Source: an uncultured Rhodospirillales bacterium
GTDB taxonomy: Bacteria; Pseudomonadota; Alphaproteobacteria; Reyranellales; Reyranellaceae
Direction of reading: 5' to 3'
NCBI GenBank assembly: GCA_902825855.1
Contig: CADECW010000009.1
Location: forward strand, 41,240-105,239
DNA: 64,000 nucleotides
The notes under the pieces were generated by a model, which saw only the letters and a list, made by a program, of their open reading frames with translations, ran no database searches and was not told where the DNA came from. Positions 1-8,868 of the stretch are shown in pieces. Every line of letters begins with the position of its first letter. Position 1 is the stretch's first letter. Position numbers and translations under genes: made by a program.

Positions 1-2
1 TC

Positions 3-497
3 ATGCTGGCGCCGCGCCTCCTGGAAGGCCTCAGGATCCTGGTCGTCGAAGACAATCTACTGTTGGCCGAAGCCACCAGGCTCTTGCTGGAGGATAGCGG
101 TTGCCAGGTCGTCGGACCGGCCGGCCGGCTGCCTCGTGGCCTCAAGTTGGCGCGGGATGAGGCGATCGCGATCGACGGAGCGATCCTCGATATCAACCTG
201 CATGGTGAGATGAGCTTCCCCATCGCCGAGGTGCTGAGCTCGCGGGGCGTGCCGTTCGTCTTCGTTACCGGATACGACGACCGCAGCATCGTCCCGATGG
301 CCTTCCGCTCGGCGCCGCGCCTCGACAAGCCTGCAACCGAGGACCAGCTGCTCGAGGTGATGATCGCGACCTTCGTCGACAAGCGTGCCGAAAGCGACCC
401 ACAGGCGGACATGTTATTGTCGGCAGGGCATGCCGCTGGAGAGCGATCTCTACGCGCCGGTGAAGGCGCTGCTCGAGGGACAAGGATACGTCGTTAA
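3..497 (+). CDS. Single-domain response regulator (REC)
   Basis: Receiver domain protein that would take a phosphoryl group from a histidine kinase and signal without a DNA-binding output domain. The fold is complete: acidic pair E16/D17 (VVEDN), phospho-acceptor D63 (ILDINL), switch T89 (VTGY) and K109 (LDKPA), ending near residue 125. The last ~25 codons overlap the next gene out of frame and look like read-out of that gene rather than conserved protein. The ATG lies at the extreme window edge, so the true start may be upstream of the window. Its partner kinase is not in view. Family is sure; the function is unknown. Confidence 0.85.
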   Translation: MLAPRLLEGLRILVVEDNLLLAEATRLLLEDSGCQVVGPAGRLPRGLKLARDEAIAIDGAILDINLHGEMSFPIAEVLSSRGVPFVFVTGYDDRSIVPMAFRSAPRLDKPATEDQLLEVMIATFVDKRAESDPQADMLLSAGHAAGERSLRAGEGAARGTRIRR

Positions 498-1086
498 AGG
501 CGAAGTGCGTGGTTGCGACGTGGTCGGCGTGCGCGGCGAGGAGCCGCCGGTCATCGTCGAGCTGAAACGCATGTTCGGCCTTGGGCTGGTGCTGCAGGGC
601 ATCGATCGCCTGGCGATCAGCGACCGGGTCTATCTCGCGGTCGGCCAGTGGCCCAAGCAGATGAAGAACGTGAAGAAGCTCTGTCGCCGACTCGGGCTTG
701 GGCTGCTGGTGGTGGCACTCGGGCGGGCGGACGTCGTCCTCGACCCAGTGCCGTACAAGCCGCGGAACAACAAGCGCAAGGCTGGCCGGCTGCTCGGCGA
801 GCATCGCCGCCGCGTCGGCGATCCCAATCTCGGCGGCAGCGCCATGCGGGCACCGCTGATGACTGCCTATCGCCAGGAGGCCTTGCGCTGCGCGGCCCTG
901 CTGGCCAGCAATGGACCGATGGCGCCCAAGGCCATGCGCGCGGTCGCGGACGTGCCTAACGTTGCCAAGATCCTGCGGCATGACCACTATGGCTGGTTCG
1001 AGCGCGTCGAACGCGGCGTCTATGCCCTGACGCCGCAGGGTCGCAGCGGGCTTGCGGAGTTTGCAATCAGGACGCCATCCACCTGA
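430..1086 (+). CDS. DUF2161 family protein (putative nuclease/phosphodiesterase fold)
   Basis: About 218 residues. The N-terminal part (LYAPVKALLEGQGY, then EVRGCDVVGV and PPVIVELKR) has the D...ExK spacing of PD-(D/E)xK-type nuclease folds. This is the DUF2161 pattern as I recall it, often annotated as a putative phosphodiesterase. The C-terminal part resembles a small winged-helix end (LTPQGRSGL). I chose the ATG at 430 because family similarity begins at MPLESDLY; a longer in-frame start at 385 would lie inside the regulator gene. It overlaps the upstream response regulator by 68 nt. The biochemical role is not established by the sequence. Confidence 0.75.
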   Translation: MPLESDLYAPVKALLEGQGYVVKGEVRGCDVVGVRGEEPPVIVELKRMFGLGLVLQGIDRLAISDRVYLAVGQWPKQMKNVKKLCRRLGLGLLVVALGRADVVLDPVPYKPRNNKRKAGRLLGEHRRRVGDPNLGGSAMRAPLMTAYRQEALRCAALLASNGPMAPKAMRAVADVPNVAKILRHDHYGWFERVERGVYALTPQGRSGLAEFAIRTPST

Positions 1087-1095
1087 ACGGGCATG

Positions 1096-1109
1096 AGTCG
1101 TAGACGACT
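1096..1109. repeat. Small perfect palindrome between genes
   Basis: AGTCGT-AG-ACGACT is a 14-base inverted repeat in the 119-nt gap between the DUF2161 gene and the transglutaminase gene. The 2-nt spacer is too short for a good RNA hairpin and no T-run follows. If functional it is more likely a protein-binding site than a terminator. It could be chance. Confidence 0.2.
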
Positions 1110-1205
1110 GCGAAGCCGAATCGCATCGCCCATCGGGCTGGCTCAACATCGCAATGTAAAGTGTGCTCGTGCAACCCCAAGACGCGTGGGGCATTATAGT
1201 GGCCC

Positions 1206-2168
1206 ATGCGCAAGCTCGAGATCGTCCATAGCACGCGGTATGAGTATTCCGCGCCGGTGAGTTTGGGCGACCATCGCCTGATGTTTCGTCCGCGCGACAG
1301 CCACGACCTTCGCTTGCTGCACACCGGATTGGCCATCGAGCCGACGGCGGCGGTACGCTGGATCCACGATCCGTTCGGCAACTCTATCGCGATCGCGTCG
1401 TTCGAGGGAACGACGGAATTGCTGCAGCTGACCAGCACGATCCAACTGGAGCACTTCGCGCTGCCGCTCGAACTGCCACCGATCGAGGAGTATGCGCGCA
1501 CGCTGCCGTTCAGCTATCTCGCCGAGGAGGCGCCCGACCTGGCGCGCTATGTCGAGCGGCACTATCCGGATCCCAACGCCATGGTCAGCACCTGGACAAG
1601 GCAGTTCCTCGAGGGTGAGGGCGGGGCCGAGACGTTCTCTACATTGACCCGCATGTGCAAGGGGATTCAGGAAGGCTTGACCTACGCCATGCGTTTCGAG
1701 CCCGGCACGCAACAGCCCTCTGTCACACTGGAGACCGGCGGCGGCACGTGCCGGGACTATGCGTTGCTGATGATGGAAGGCGCGCGCGCCCTCGGCCTCG
1801 CGGCGCGGTTCGTCACTGGCTACTTGTATGATCCCGCGCTCGACGCCGCTGGCGGCACGGCCAGCCCTGCATACCCGCACGCATGGCTGGAGGTCTACCT
1901 GCCGGGCGCCGGCTGGGTGGAGTTCGACCCGACCAACGGCATTATCGGCACCGAGCGGCTGATCCGAGTAGGCGTTGGTCGCGACCCCGACCAAGCCATG
2001 CCGATCAAGGGCGTGTTTACCGGTGCCGCCGACGTCACGGTCAAGGCGATGGTCGACGTCCAGGTGCACACGCTTGACGCCGTTCCACCAGTGCCAAGTC
2101 CACCGTCTGAATCTGCACCTCAACCGGAGCCCCGATCCACGATCCCTGCGCCAGCCGACGGCGCCTGA
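1206..2168 (+). CDS. Transglutaminase-like cysteine protease family protein
   Basis: About 320 residues. The N-terminal ~150 residues match the beta-rich domain (HSTRYEYSAPV) that precedes bacterial transglutaminase-like cores. The core carries the Cys-His-Asp triad: Cys in GGGTCRDYA, His in YPHAWLEVYLP and Asp in WVEFDPTNG. Such proteins are presumed cytoplasmic peptidases or amide-bond enzymes; the substrate is unknown. The C-terminal ~40 residues are a proline-rich tail. The ATG at 1206 follows a 119-nt gap. No functional link to the polysaccharide genes downstream is evident. Confidence 0.85.
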   Translation: MRKLEIVHSTRYEYSAPVSLGDHRLMFRPRDSHDLRLLHTGLAIEPTAAVRWIHDPFGNSIAIASFEGTTELLQLTSTIQLEHFALPLELPPIEEYARTLPFSYLAEEAPDLARYVERHYPDPNAMVSTWTRQFLEGEGGAETFSTLTRMCKGIQEGLTYAMRFEPGTQQPSVTLETGGGTCRDYALLMMEGARALGLAARFVTGYLYDPALDAAGGTASPAYPHAWLEVYLPGAGWVEFDPTNGIIGTERLIRVGVGRDPDQAMPIKGVFTGAADVTVKAMVDVQVHTLDAVPPVPSPPSESAPQPEPRSTIPAPADGA

Positions 2169-2206
2169 CGGCGACTTTTTCTGACGCGCATTCTTTCAAT
2201 GATCGC

Positions 2207-2974
2207 ATGTCGAGTGCGGTCAGTTTCGTGTATGCCGGCGTCCAAACGAGTGCTCATCGGGAAAGACCGACCGTCTTGAATGTAGCGACCTGGATGCTGC
2301 GGGGGCTTCTCGGCCTTGGCGGGTCGACCCTCGCCGTCGTCGCTTGGCCGGTAGCCAACGGTGCCTGGCAGGCACAGAAGGCCGATGCGGCATTCTTCGA
2401 GTTTCGCACCGGCATGCAGGTGCGGCTCGATCAGGCCGAGGCCACAGTGACGACGCTGGACCGGGCGGTTGCTGCCGATCCTGTGGCCGGCCGTCGGATC
2501 AGGCGGGCAGAGATGCTGCTGGCCGCGGCGCTGACACCAGACGTAGGAGCGAGCGACGCGCAGCGCGCGAAATGGCTGAAGCAGTCGCAGGCCGATCTCG
2601 AATTCAGCCTTGCCAATGCGCCGGCGCGTGGCGTCGCATGGGCCCAGCTCGCTGCCGCGCGACAGGCAATCGACGGACCTTCGGCCAAGGCGGTCGAGGC
2701 GCTGATGATGTCGATCGACACGGCGCCCACGATGGAGGTGCTCTGGCCGAGCCGGCTGCGGCTCATCCTCAACAACCAGCAGTTCTTTACGCCACAGGAG
2801 CGCGAACGCGTCGGCGCCTATGTCGTGACGAACTGGCGCGCCAGCAGCGACAGGCGCTGGGTTGGCGAGGCCATTCATTCGCCGCTGGACGAACTCTTCA
2901 TCCGCTACTTCCTGCGTGACGAGCCCGAGGCCCAAAAGGAACTGACGCAATGGCTCATGCGCCTGAAGAAGTAG
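2207..2974 (+). CDS. Hypothetical membrane-anchored helical protein
   Basis: About 255 residues. One hydrophobic segment near residues 25-50 (WMLRGLLGLGGSTLAVVAW) is followed by an Ala/Leu/Gln-rich, probably helical-repeat periplasmic region. I do not recognise a named family. Its last 25 nt overlap the start of the O-antigen ligase-like gene, so the two are probably translationally coupled. A tetratricopeptide-like helper next to a Wzy/ligase-type membrane protein is a recurring arrangement, so an accessory role for that enzyme is a reasonable inference only. Confidence 0.6.
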   Translation: MSSAVSFVYAGVQTSAHRERPTVLNVATWMLRGLLGLGGSTLAVVAWPVANGAWQAQKADAAFFEFRTGMQVRLDQAEATVTTLDRAVAADPVAGRRIRRAEMLLAAALTPDVGASDAQRAKWLKQSQADLEFSLANAPARGVAWAQLAAARQAIDGPSAKAVEALMMSIDTAPTMEVLWPSRLRLILNNQQFFTPQERERVGAYVVTNWRASSDRRWVGEAIHSPLDELFIRYFLRDEPEAQKELTQWLMRLKK

Positions 2975-4455
2975 TCTTCGGCAACGACGCGAAGCAACCT
3001 GCAAGCCGTCTCCCGGCAATGGTACGCAGTTTGACCACCTGGCTGTTGACGGTTGCGTTCTTCGCGGTCGTGGCGCTGGCCGCGCTGCCCATGGGCGCGA
3101 ACCGCGACTGGGCATGGGCGCCGATCGCCGTGTTCATCGGCTTGTTGGCGGTGGCGGCCGCCGCCGGCCTTGGGCCGCGCAGGGGTTTCGACATGACCGA
3201 ACGCGAACGTCTGCCGCTGCTTGCCTTGATCGCCTGCTTCCTCGCGCTCATCCTGTTCGGAGTGTTCCAGATGGCGACGTGGGCCCCGTTGTCGGGCAGC
3301 GCCTGGTTCTACGAGAGGGCAGCGCAACTGCTCGGCAGCGCGCATGCGCCGGTACCCGCTCTCGCAATCGAAGCTTCCCGCAATACGCTGCTGAAGTGCC
3401 TGACCTGCGGCGCCATTTTCCTGATGGCGCGCGCACTTTGCCACGATCGCGAACGCGCGCGGCTGCTGCTGATCATGTTCATCGCCGGCGCCCTCGTGGT
3501 GGTCGGCTATGGCTTACTCATGCAGCTTCAGAACAATTCATGTTACGTCGGCAGCTATCTCAAGAAAGCCGGCGCCTATCAGCCATTCAACGACCGTTGC
3601 CTGATGTCGGGGACGTTCGTCTCCAGCAATTCGTTTGGCTGCTATTGCGGCATGGCCCTTGTGGCCGCAATGGCACTGGTGTTTGCCAGTCGGCGACGCT
3701 CCGGGGACATGCCTTACGACTACGTCGAGGAGGAGAGATTCGTCGCCTCCGTGACCGGCTTTCGGCTGACGATGCTGGCGGCTTGCATGCTGTTTCTGGG
3801 CGGGCTCCTTTTCTCCGCATCACGTGCGGGCCTTGCCGCAACATTGGCAAGCTCCGGCGTGCTTGCAGTGCTGATGCTGCGCGGCCGCTGGCATTCGCGA
3901 CCAGGCTTGGCGCGCCTGTTCGTGGCAGGAGTGATCGTCGTCGGCCTGGTCGTCCTGGCAATCGCCGGCAATACCATCGTCGACAAGATAGCCCGCGCAT
4001 CCGATGGCGGTGACCGCATCCGCATCTGGCTCGCCGCCCTGCAGGCGATCAGGATGTCGCCCTGGCTGGGTTGGGGCCTCGGCAGCTTCGCTGATATCTA
4101 TGCCGCCCTGCAGCCCGATGGGTTGCCGATGGCCAACGATCTTGCGCACTCCACACCCTTGGAGACGATGGTCGAGATCGGCGTACCGATGGCCCTGTTC
4201 GGTTACGCCGTCGTCCTCATCCCGTGCGGTGTAGCGCTCTTCGGCGCGCTGGCCAGGCGACAGGAGCACCGTTACCTGCCCGGCGCCGCCTTCGCGATTG
4301 CCTTGATACCGATCCTGCATTCCATGGTCGATTTCAGCCTGCAGATGCCTGCCATTGCTTTCGTCGTCAGTGCGCTGCTTGGCCTAGGCTGGACCCAGAC
4401 GTTCAGCGCACTGGCGCGAACCACATGCCGCGACAAGCCTGGGCAACAGATTTGA
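2950..4455 (+). CDS. O-antigen ligase / polymerase-like membrane protein (Wzy_C family)
   Basis: About 501 residues with roughly ten or more hydrophobic segments. In the C-terminal half is a large periplasmic loop with the Wzy_C-type stretch (RIRIWLAALQAI, then PWLGWGLGSF and AHSTPLETMVEIG). The family either ligates polymer to a lipid acceptor (WaaL) or polymerises repeat units (Wzy); sequence alone cannot separate these. The start overlaps the preceding gene. A short AT-rich promoter-like gap follows. It probably acts in the inner membrane on undecaprenyl-linked glycan made by the genes downstream. Confidence 0.82.
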   Translation: MAHAPEEVVFGNDAKQPASRLPAMVRSLTTWLLTVAFFAVVALAALPMGANRDWAWAPIAVFIGLLAVAAAAGLGPRRGFDMTERERLPLLALIACFLALILFGVFQMATWAPLSGSAWFYERAAQLLGSAHAPVPALAIEASRNTLLKCLTCGAIFLMARALCHDRERARLLLIMFIAGALVVVGYGLLMQLQNNSCYVGSYLKKAGAYQPFNDRCLMSGTFVSSNSFGCYCGMALVAAMALVFASRRRSGDMPYDYVEEERFVASVTGFRLTMLAACMLFLGGLLFSASRAGLAATLASSGVLAVLMLRGRWHSRPGLARLFVAGVIVVGLVVLAIAGNTIVDKIARASDGGDRIRIWLAALQAIRMSPWLGWGLGSFADIYAALQPDGLPMANDLAHSTPLETMVEIGVPMALFGYAVVLIPCGVALFGALARRQEHRYLPGAAFAIALIPILHSMVDFSLQMPAIAFVVSALLGLGWTQTFSALARTTCRDKPGQQI

Positions 4456-4487
4456 TAAACGCACTTTCAGTGCAATTAATATATAGT
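4452..4487 (+). promoter_or_regulatory. Candidate promoter with internal inverted repeat
   Basis: An AT-rich island in very GC-rich surroundings just before the sugar-transferase gene. TTGATA (4452-4457), then 17 nt, then ATTAAT (4475-4480) fits a sigma70-type pair; TATAGT (4482-4487) is an alternative -10. Within the spacer GCACT-TTC-AGTGC (4461-4473) is a perfect 5-bp inverted repeat that could be an operator or the stem of a weak terminator for the upstream gene. Confidence 0.35.
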
Positions 4488-4587
4488 AAAAGTTTTTGGA
4501 TATATGTAGTAAAACCTTTTGGGTACATGGCGTTGCAGTAGCCAATCCGGCTTGCCGCACCGCGCCGAAACGGGGGAGGGCGCAGGC

Positions 4588-5904
4588 TTGCGCAGAGCAA
4601 TTCCGGTGGAGCCAGATGCTTCGATAGGGCATCGGGAGAATGGCACATCGACGATGCGGTCGGCACCGCAACGCTTCCTCGAGACCTGGATCGATACTGT
4701 CGTCGGCTTCCTGTTCTGTGTGGTGCTGCCCATTCCGGTCTATGCCACCAGAGAGCCGTTTGTTGGTGGACTGGGCGGCACGGAATTCACCATCATTTCG
4801 ACAGCGGTTGGCTATTCGGTGGTATGGCATTGCGGCCGACGACTCGACGCCTTTCCGCGCGCGACACTGCAGGGCAACCTTGGCTACGTCGCGCCCGTCG
4901 CCGTTCTGACCTACGCCCTGATCGCCGTCATCCTGTTGTTGTCGCGCATCGACTACTCGCGGGTCCAGTTCTTCGGCTCGGGCGTTATGACGGTGATTTG
5001 GATGGTAAGCGTCGCAGAGCTCCGGTCGCGCTACCTAGTGCGCAACTATGCCGTGATCCCGCGCGCGTCCATTGCCGATATGCCGTCGCTCCCGGCATGC
5101 CGGTGGCTCGACTTCGACGATGTGCAAAGGCGGGACATCAGGGTCGACGCCATCGTCGCCGACCTCGGCGCAGGCCTGAATGAGGCCCAGCTCGCAGCAC
5201 TGGCCGATGCGGCAATCGCTGGCGTGCCTGTGCTCGACCGGCGGTACATCGTCGAGACGATGACCGGCCGTACGCCGCTCGGCGGCTTTACGCCCAACGA
5301 ATTCGGCGCTCTGCTACCGTCTCGTCAGTATCTCGTCATGCGTCGCGTCGTCGAGCTTGGCCTCACGTTGCTGCTCATGCCGATCCTGCTCCCGACGCTG
5401 CTGATAGTGGCGCTGGTCGTCCGGCTGGATAGCCCCGGCCCGATCTTCTTTGTTCAGACGCGTATCGGCCGGCGGGGGCAGCCGTTCCCCATGGTCAAGT
5501 TCCGCACCATGTTCCACGGCGCCGTCGGCCCGAGCTTCACCGCGGCCGGCGATCCGCGCGTCACGCGCATCGGCAGCTTCCTGAGAAAGTCCCGGCTCGA
5601 CGAGCTGCCGCAGCTCTTCAACATCCTGCACGGCGACATGAGCTGGGTTGGGCCGCGGCCGGAGGCGGAATCGCTCGAGAAGCGCTACGTGCGTGATATC
5701 GAGCACTTCTCGCTGCGCGGCATCGTTCGGCCGGGCGTTACCGGGTGGGCGCAGATCAACCAGGGCTACGCCCATGAGTCCGACGAAATGCGATCCAAGC
5801 TCGAGTACGACCTCTTCTACCTCAAGCATTGCTCGCTGTGGCTCGATCTTGTGATCGTGCTGCGGACCTTTGCAGTGGTGCTTCGCGGCACCGGCGCACG
5901 CTGA
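4588..5904 (+). CDS. Polyprenyl-phosphate sugar-1-phosphate transferase (initiating enzyme)
   Basis: Integral membrane enzyme that starts repeat-unit synthesis by moving a sugar-1-phosphate from a nucleotide sugar to undecaprenyl phosphate. The N-terminal ~170 residues hold four to five hydrophobic segments. A Rossmann-like middle region follows, then the bacterial sugar-transferase domain. That domain has a membrane helix (LGLTLLLMPILLPTLLIV), FFVQTRIGRRG, MVKFRTM, RLDELPQLFNIL, MSWVGPRPE and PGVTGWAQINQGY. The start is uncertain: TTG 4588 has the best ribosome site (GGGGAGG, 8 nt away), ATG 4654 is shorter and ATG 4519 longer. It heads the long glycosyltransferase run. Which sugar is used cannot be read from sequence. 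Confidence 0.9.
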   Translation: MRRAIPVEPDASIGHRENGTSTMRSAPQRFLETWIDTVVGFLFCVVLPIPVYATREPFVGGLGGTEFTIISTAVGYSVVWHCGRRLDAFPRATLQGNLGYVAPVAVLTYALIAVILLLSRIDYSRVQFFGSGVMTVIWMVSVAELRSRYLVRNYAVIPRASIADMPSLPACRWLDFDDVQRRDIRVDAIVADLGAGLNEAQLAALADAAIAGVPVLDRRYIVETMTGRTPLGGFTPNEFGALLPSRQYLVMRRVVELGLTLLLMPILLPTLLIVALVVRLDSPGPIFFVQTRIGRRGQPFPMVKFRTMFHGAVGPSFTAAGDPRVTRIGSFLRKSRLDELPQLFNILHGDMSWVGPRPEAESLEKRYVRDIEHFSLRGIVRPGVTGWAQINQGYAHESDEMRSKLEYDLFYLKHCSLWLDLVIVLRTFAVVLRGTGAR

Positions 5905-5933
5905 GCGTCGCCCGCGTCCTTGCGATCAGGATC

Positions 5934-7769
5934 ATGTGCGGAATAGCCGGCATCCATGCTTACCTCGCGGTCGCGCCCGCGGTCGATCGCGCTGAGCTGG
6001 CGCGCATCAACGACCGCATGGCCGCGCGCGGGCCGGATGGCCGAGGGCTGTGGCTTGCACCCGACGGCCGGACTGGTTTTGGCCATCAGCGGCTCGCCAT
6101 CATCGACCTCAGCGAGGCGGGCGCGCAACCCATGCACAGCGCCTGCGGCCAGTACACCATCGCGTTCAACGGCGAGATCTACAACTACCGCGAACTGCGC
6201 GATGAACTGACGGCACGCGGCCATGTTTTCCGCAGCGGCTCCGATACCGAGGTGTTGCTGCAACTCTACGCTGATTGCGGCGCCGCCATGGTGCGCAAGC
6301 TTCGCGGCATGTTCGCCTTTGGCCTGTGGGATGCCAAAGACCGCACGCTGCTGCTGGCGCGCGATCCGCTGGGCATCAAGCCGCTCTACTGGAGCGACGA
6401 CGGGTGGACCGTGCGATTCGCCTCCCAGGCCAAGGCCCTGCTGGCCGGCGGCGCCGTTGCCCGCCGTCCCGACTCGGCGGGCATCGTGGGCTTTCATCTC
6501 TTCGGCAGCGTGCCCGAGCCGTTCACGGTGTGGCGCGACGTCCATTGCCTGCCGGCCGGTACGACCTTGACCGTAGATGCGATCGGTCCGGGTAAGCCGC
6601 AATGTTACTACGACGTCGCCGACGCGTTGGGCGAGTGCGCTTTGAAGACAGGATTCGACGCCGATGCGCGCCTTCGCCTCGCTGATGCGGTGCGCGATAC
6701 AGTGCGTCACCATCTCGTGGCCGATGTGCCGGTCGCCGTGTTCCTCTCGGCCGGAGTGGATTCGGGGGCGCTGCTTGGCACCATGGCGGGATTGGTGGCG
6801 GGATCGCTCACCGCGGTCACTCTCGCCTTTGCCGAGTTCGAGGGTCTGGCCCTCGACGAGGCGCCGCTCGCAGCCGAGGTCGCGAGGTGTTACGGCGCAC
6901 GCCACATCGTTCGCACGGTGGATCGTGCCGAGTTCGAGGCCGATCTGCCGGCGATCCTCGATGCCATGGACCAGCCGACCATCGATGGCGTCAACACGTG
7001 GTTCGTCGCCAAGGCTGCCCGCGAGGCGGGCATCAAGGTGGCGCTGAGCGGCCTCGGTGCCGATGAATGCTTCGGCGGCTATCCGTCGTTCGTCGACGTA
7101 CCGCGCAGCGTGCGATGGCTGCGGCCGCCGGCGTGGCTGCCCGGCGTCGGTGCGCTTGCCAGGCGTGGCTTGTCGGCAGCGATCCGTGCGGGACTTGGCC
7201 TGCATCCCAAGGCGGCCGGGCTGCTGCAATATGGCGGGAGCTGGGCTGGCGCATATCTGCTGCGCCGCAGCGTCTACATGCCGTGGGAACTCGACGAGCT
7301 GCTCGAGCCCTCGCTCGTGGCGGAAGGTCTGCGCCGGTTGGCACCGATCAGCCACATCGCCGAATCGTTGCAGACGGAGCGTCGGCTCAGCGACTTCGAC
7401 CGGGTCGCAGCCATGGAGACCTCGCTCTACATGCGCAATCAGCTGCTGCGCGACGCCGATTGGGCGGGCATGTCCCACGGCGTCGAGATCCGCCTGCCGT
7501 ACGTCGATCCTTTCTTCCTCGCCGCTTTGCCGCCGGGCGAGGTGCTGGGACGCGTCAATGCCAAGGATGCCGTAGCCGAGGTTCCCCAGCCCCCGTTGCC
7601 GAATGTCATCCGCTTTCGGGCCAAGACAGGCTTCGTGACACCAGTGGGTCGATGGCTGCGGGAAGGAGCAGGCGAGCCGGCACATGGGCCTGTCGATTTT
7701 TCCGCTGCCGCGCGCGGATGGGCGCGCCGCGTCTGGCAAAGCGGTTGGACGAGCCCCGGGTTGGCGTGA
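5934..7769 (+). CDS. asnB: Glutamine-hydrolysing asparagine synthase family amidotransferase
   Basis: About 611 residues. The start at MCGIAG leaves Cys2 as the glutaminase nucleophile after Met removal. The class II glutaminase domain (to ~200) shows RGPDG, GHQRLAIIDL and NGEIYNY. The synthetase domain carries the ATP PP-loop as LSAGVDS (271-277); families more often read SGGxDS, so the Gly-to-Ala change is a mild oddity. In surface-glycan clusters such enzymes often amidate sugar carboxylates or amino-acid substituents rather than free aspartate. Here it lies between the initiating transferase and glycosyltransferases, which favours that role (inference). Confidence 0.88.
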   Translation: MCGIAGIHAYLAVAPAVDRAELARINDRMAARGPDGRGLWLAPDGRTGFGHQRLAIIDLSEAGAQPMHSACGQYTIAFNGEIYNYRELRDELTARGHVFRSGSDTEVLLQLYADCGAAMVRKLRGMFAFGLWDAKDRTLLLARDPLGIKPLYWSDDGWTVRFASQAKALLAGGAVARRPDSAGIVGFHLFGSVPEPFTVWRDVHCLPAGTTLTVDAIGPGKPQCYYDVADALGECALKTGFDADARLRLADAVRDTVRHHLVADVPVAVFLSAGVDSGALLGTMAGLVAGSLTAVTLAFAEFEGLALDEAPLAAEVARCYGARHIVRTVDRAEFEADLPAILDAMDQPTIDGVNTWFVAKAAREAGIKVALSGLGADECFGGYPSFVDVPRSVRWLRPPAWLPGVGALARRGLSAAIRAGLGLHPKAAGLLQYGGSWAGAYLLRRSVYMPWELDELLEPSLVAEGLRRLAPISHIAESLQTERRLSDFDRVAAMETSLYMRNQLLRDADWAGMSHGVEIRLPYVDPFFLAALPPGEVLGRVNAKDAVAEVPQPPLPNVIRFRAKTGFVTPVGRWLREGAGEPAHGPVDFSAAARGWARRVWQSGWTSPGLA

Positions 7770-7776
7770 CGCGACG

Positions 7777-8868
7777 ATGACAGTCCGGATTCTAGCTTTG
7801 GTCGGCGATGCCTACGGCGGGCGCGGAGGTATCGCGCGCTATAACCGCGACCTCTTCGGCGCGCTGGCTGCGACGGGAGCGGAGATCCTCGTGTTGCCGC
7901 GGCTCGGCAGGGTGAGCGGTGAGGTACTCCCCTCCGGTGTGCAGCAACGGCCTGCCAGGTTCGGGCGACTAAGCTTCTCGCTCACCGCGCTGGGGATCGC
8001 CTGGCGCTTTCGGCCTGTGGACATCGTGTTCTGCGGGCATGTCTACATGGCGCCGCTGGGTGCTTTGCTGGCGCGGCTGCTTCGTGCGCGCTACTGGCTG
8101 CAGACGCACGGCGCCGAGATCTGGCGAGGCCAAAGCAAATTCGTGCGCCTGGCCATCGAGGCGGCAGACCAGGTGACCGCGGTCAGTCGCGCAACGCGCA
8201 AGCACCTGCTCGGGTGGGTCGATCTCGCTCCCGAACGGGTGCGGGTGTTGCCCAACACCGTCAACGAACGTTTTACTCCCGGCGCAGCCTCGCCTGCTTT
8301 GCGAGAGCGTCTCCAGCTGGGCTGCGGCCCGATCCTGCTCGCTGTCGGACGCCTGTCGGCCGGTGAACGCTATAAGGGGCATGAGCTCGTCTTCGCGGCG
8401 CTGCCAAGGCTGCGCGCTCGCTTTCCCGGCATGATCTATGTCGTTGCGGGCGACGGTGACGATCGCGCGCGGCTGGAGGCGTGCGCCAACAGGCAGACGG
8501 GTGATGCGTCAGCTGTGCGGTTCCTGGGTTATGTGCCCGATGAGGACCTGCCCGATCTCTATCGCCTCTGCGATCTGTTCGTCATGCCGAGTTCCGAGGA
8601 GGGTTTCGGCATCGTCTATCTCGAGGCCGCAGCTTGCGGGTTGCGCGTGATCGGCGGCGCGGGCGGCGGCAGCGGCGATGCCATTCCTCTTAGCAGCGTG
8701 GGTACGATTGTCGATTCCACCGACCATGCCGGCCTGGCTGAGGCTGTGGCCCGGCTGCTCGGCCAGGGACGGGTTGACCCCGCTGTGGTCGAGCCCTATC
8801 GGCGTTCGCACTTCAGCGCCGCCGCCCGGCTGCTCCTCGAGCGCCTTCTGGGTCAACCGAGCCGGTGA
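7777..8868 (+). CDS. Glycosyltransferase family 4 (GT-B)
   Basis: About 363 residues. The N-terminal Rossmann half begins ILALVGDAYGGRGGIARYNRDL, typical of retaining GT4 enzymes. The C-terminal half has the nucleotide-sugar signature SSEEGFGIVYLEAAACG with the E-x7-E pair, after VGRLSAGERYKGHE. It starts 7 nt after the amidotransferase stop and ends overlapping the next gene by one base, so it is part of one long translationally coupled unit. Donor and acceptor are unknown. Confidence 0.88.
   Translation: MTVRILALVGDAYGGRGGIARYNRDLFGALAATGAEILVLPRLGRVSGEVLPSGVQQRPARFGRLSFSLTALGIAWRFRPVDIVFCGHVYMAPLGALLARLLRARYWLQTHGAEIWRGQSKFVRLAIEAADQVTAVSRATRKHLLGWVDLAPERVRVLPNTVNERFTPGAASPALRERLQLGCGPILLAVGRLSAGERYKGHELVFAALPRLRARFPGMIYVVAGDGDDRARLEACANRQTGDASAVRFLGYVPDEDLPDLYRLCDLFVMPSSEEGFGIVYLEAAACGLRVIGGAGGGSGDAIPLSSVGTIVDSTDHAGLAEAVARLLGQGRVDPAVVEPYRRSHFSAAARLLLERLLGQPSR

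Noticed and set aside
265..2123. Two long minus-strand open frames across the first genes
   Set aside because: They cover well-supported plus-strand genes and have shadow-type composition.
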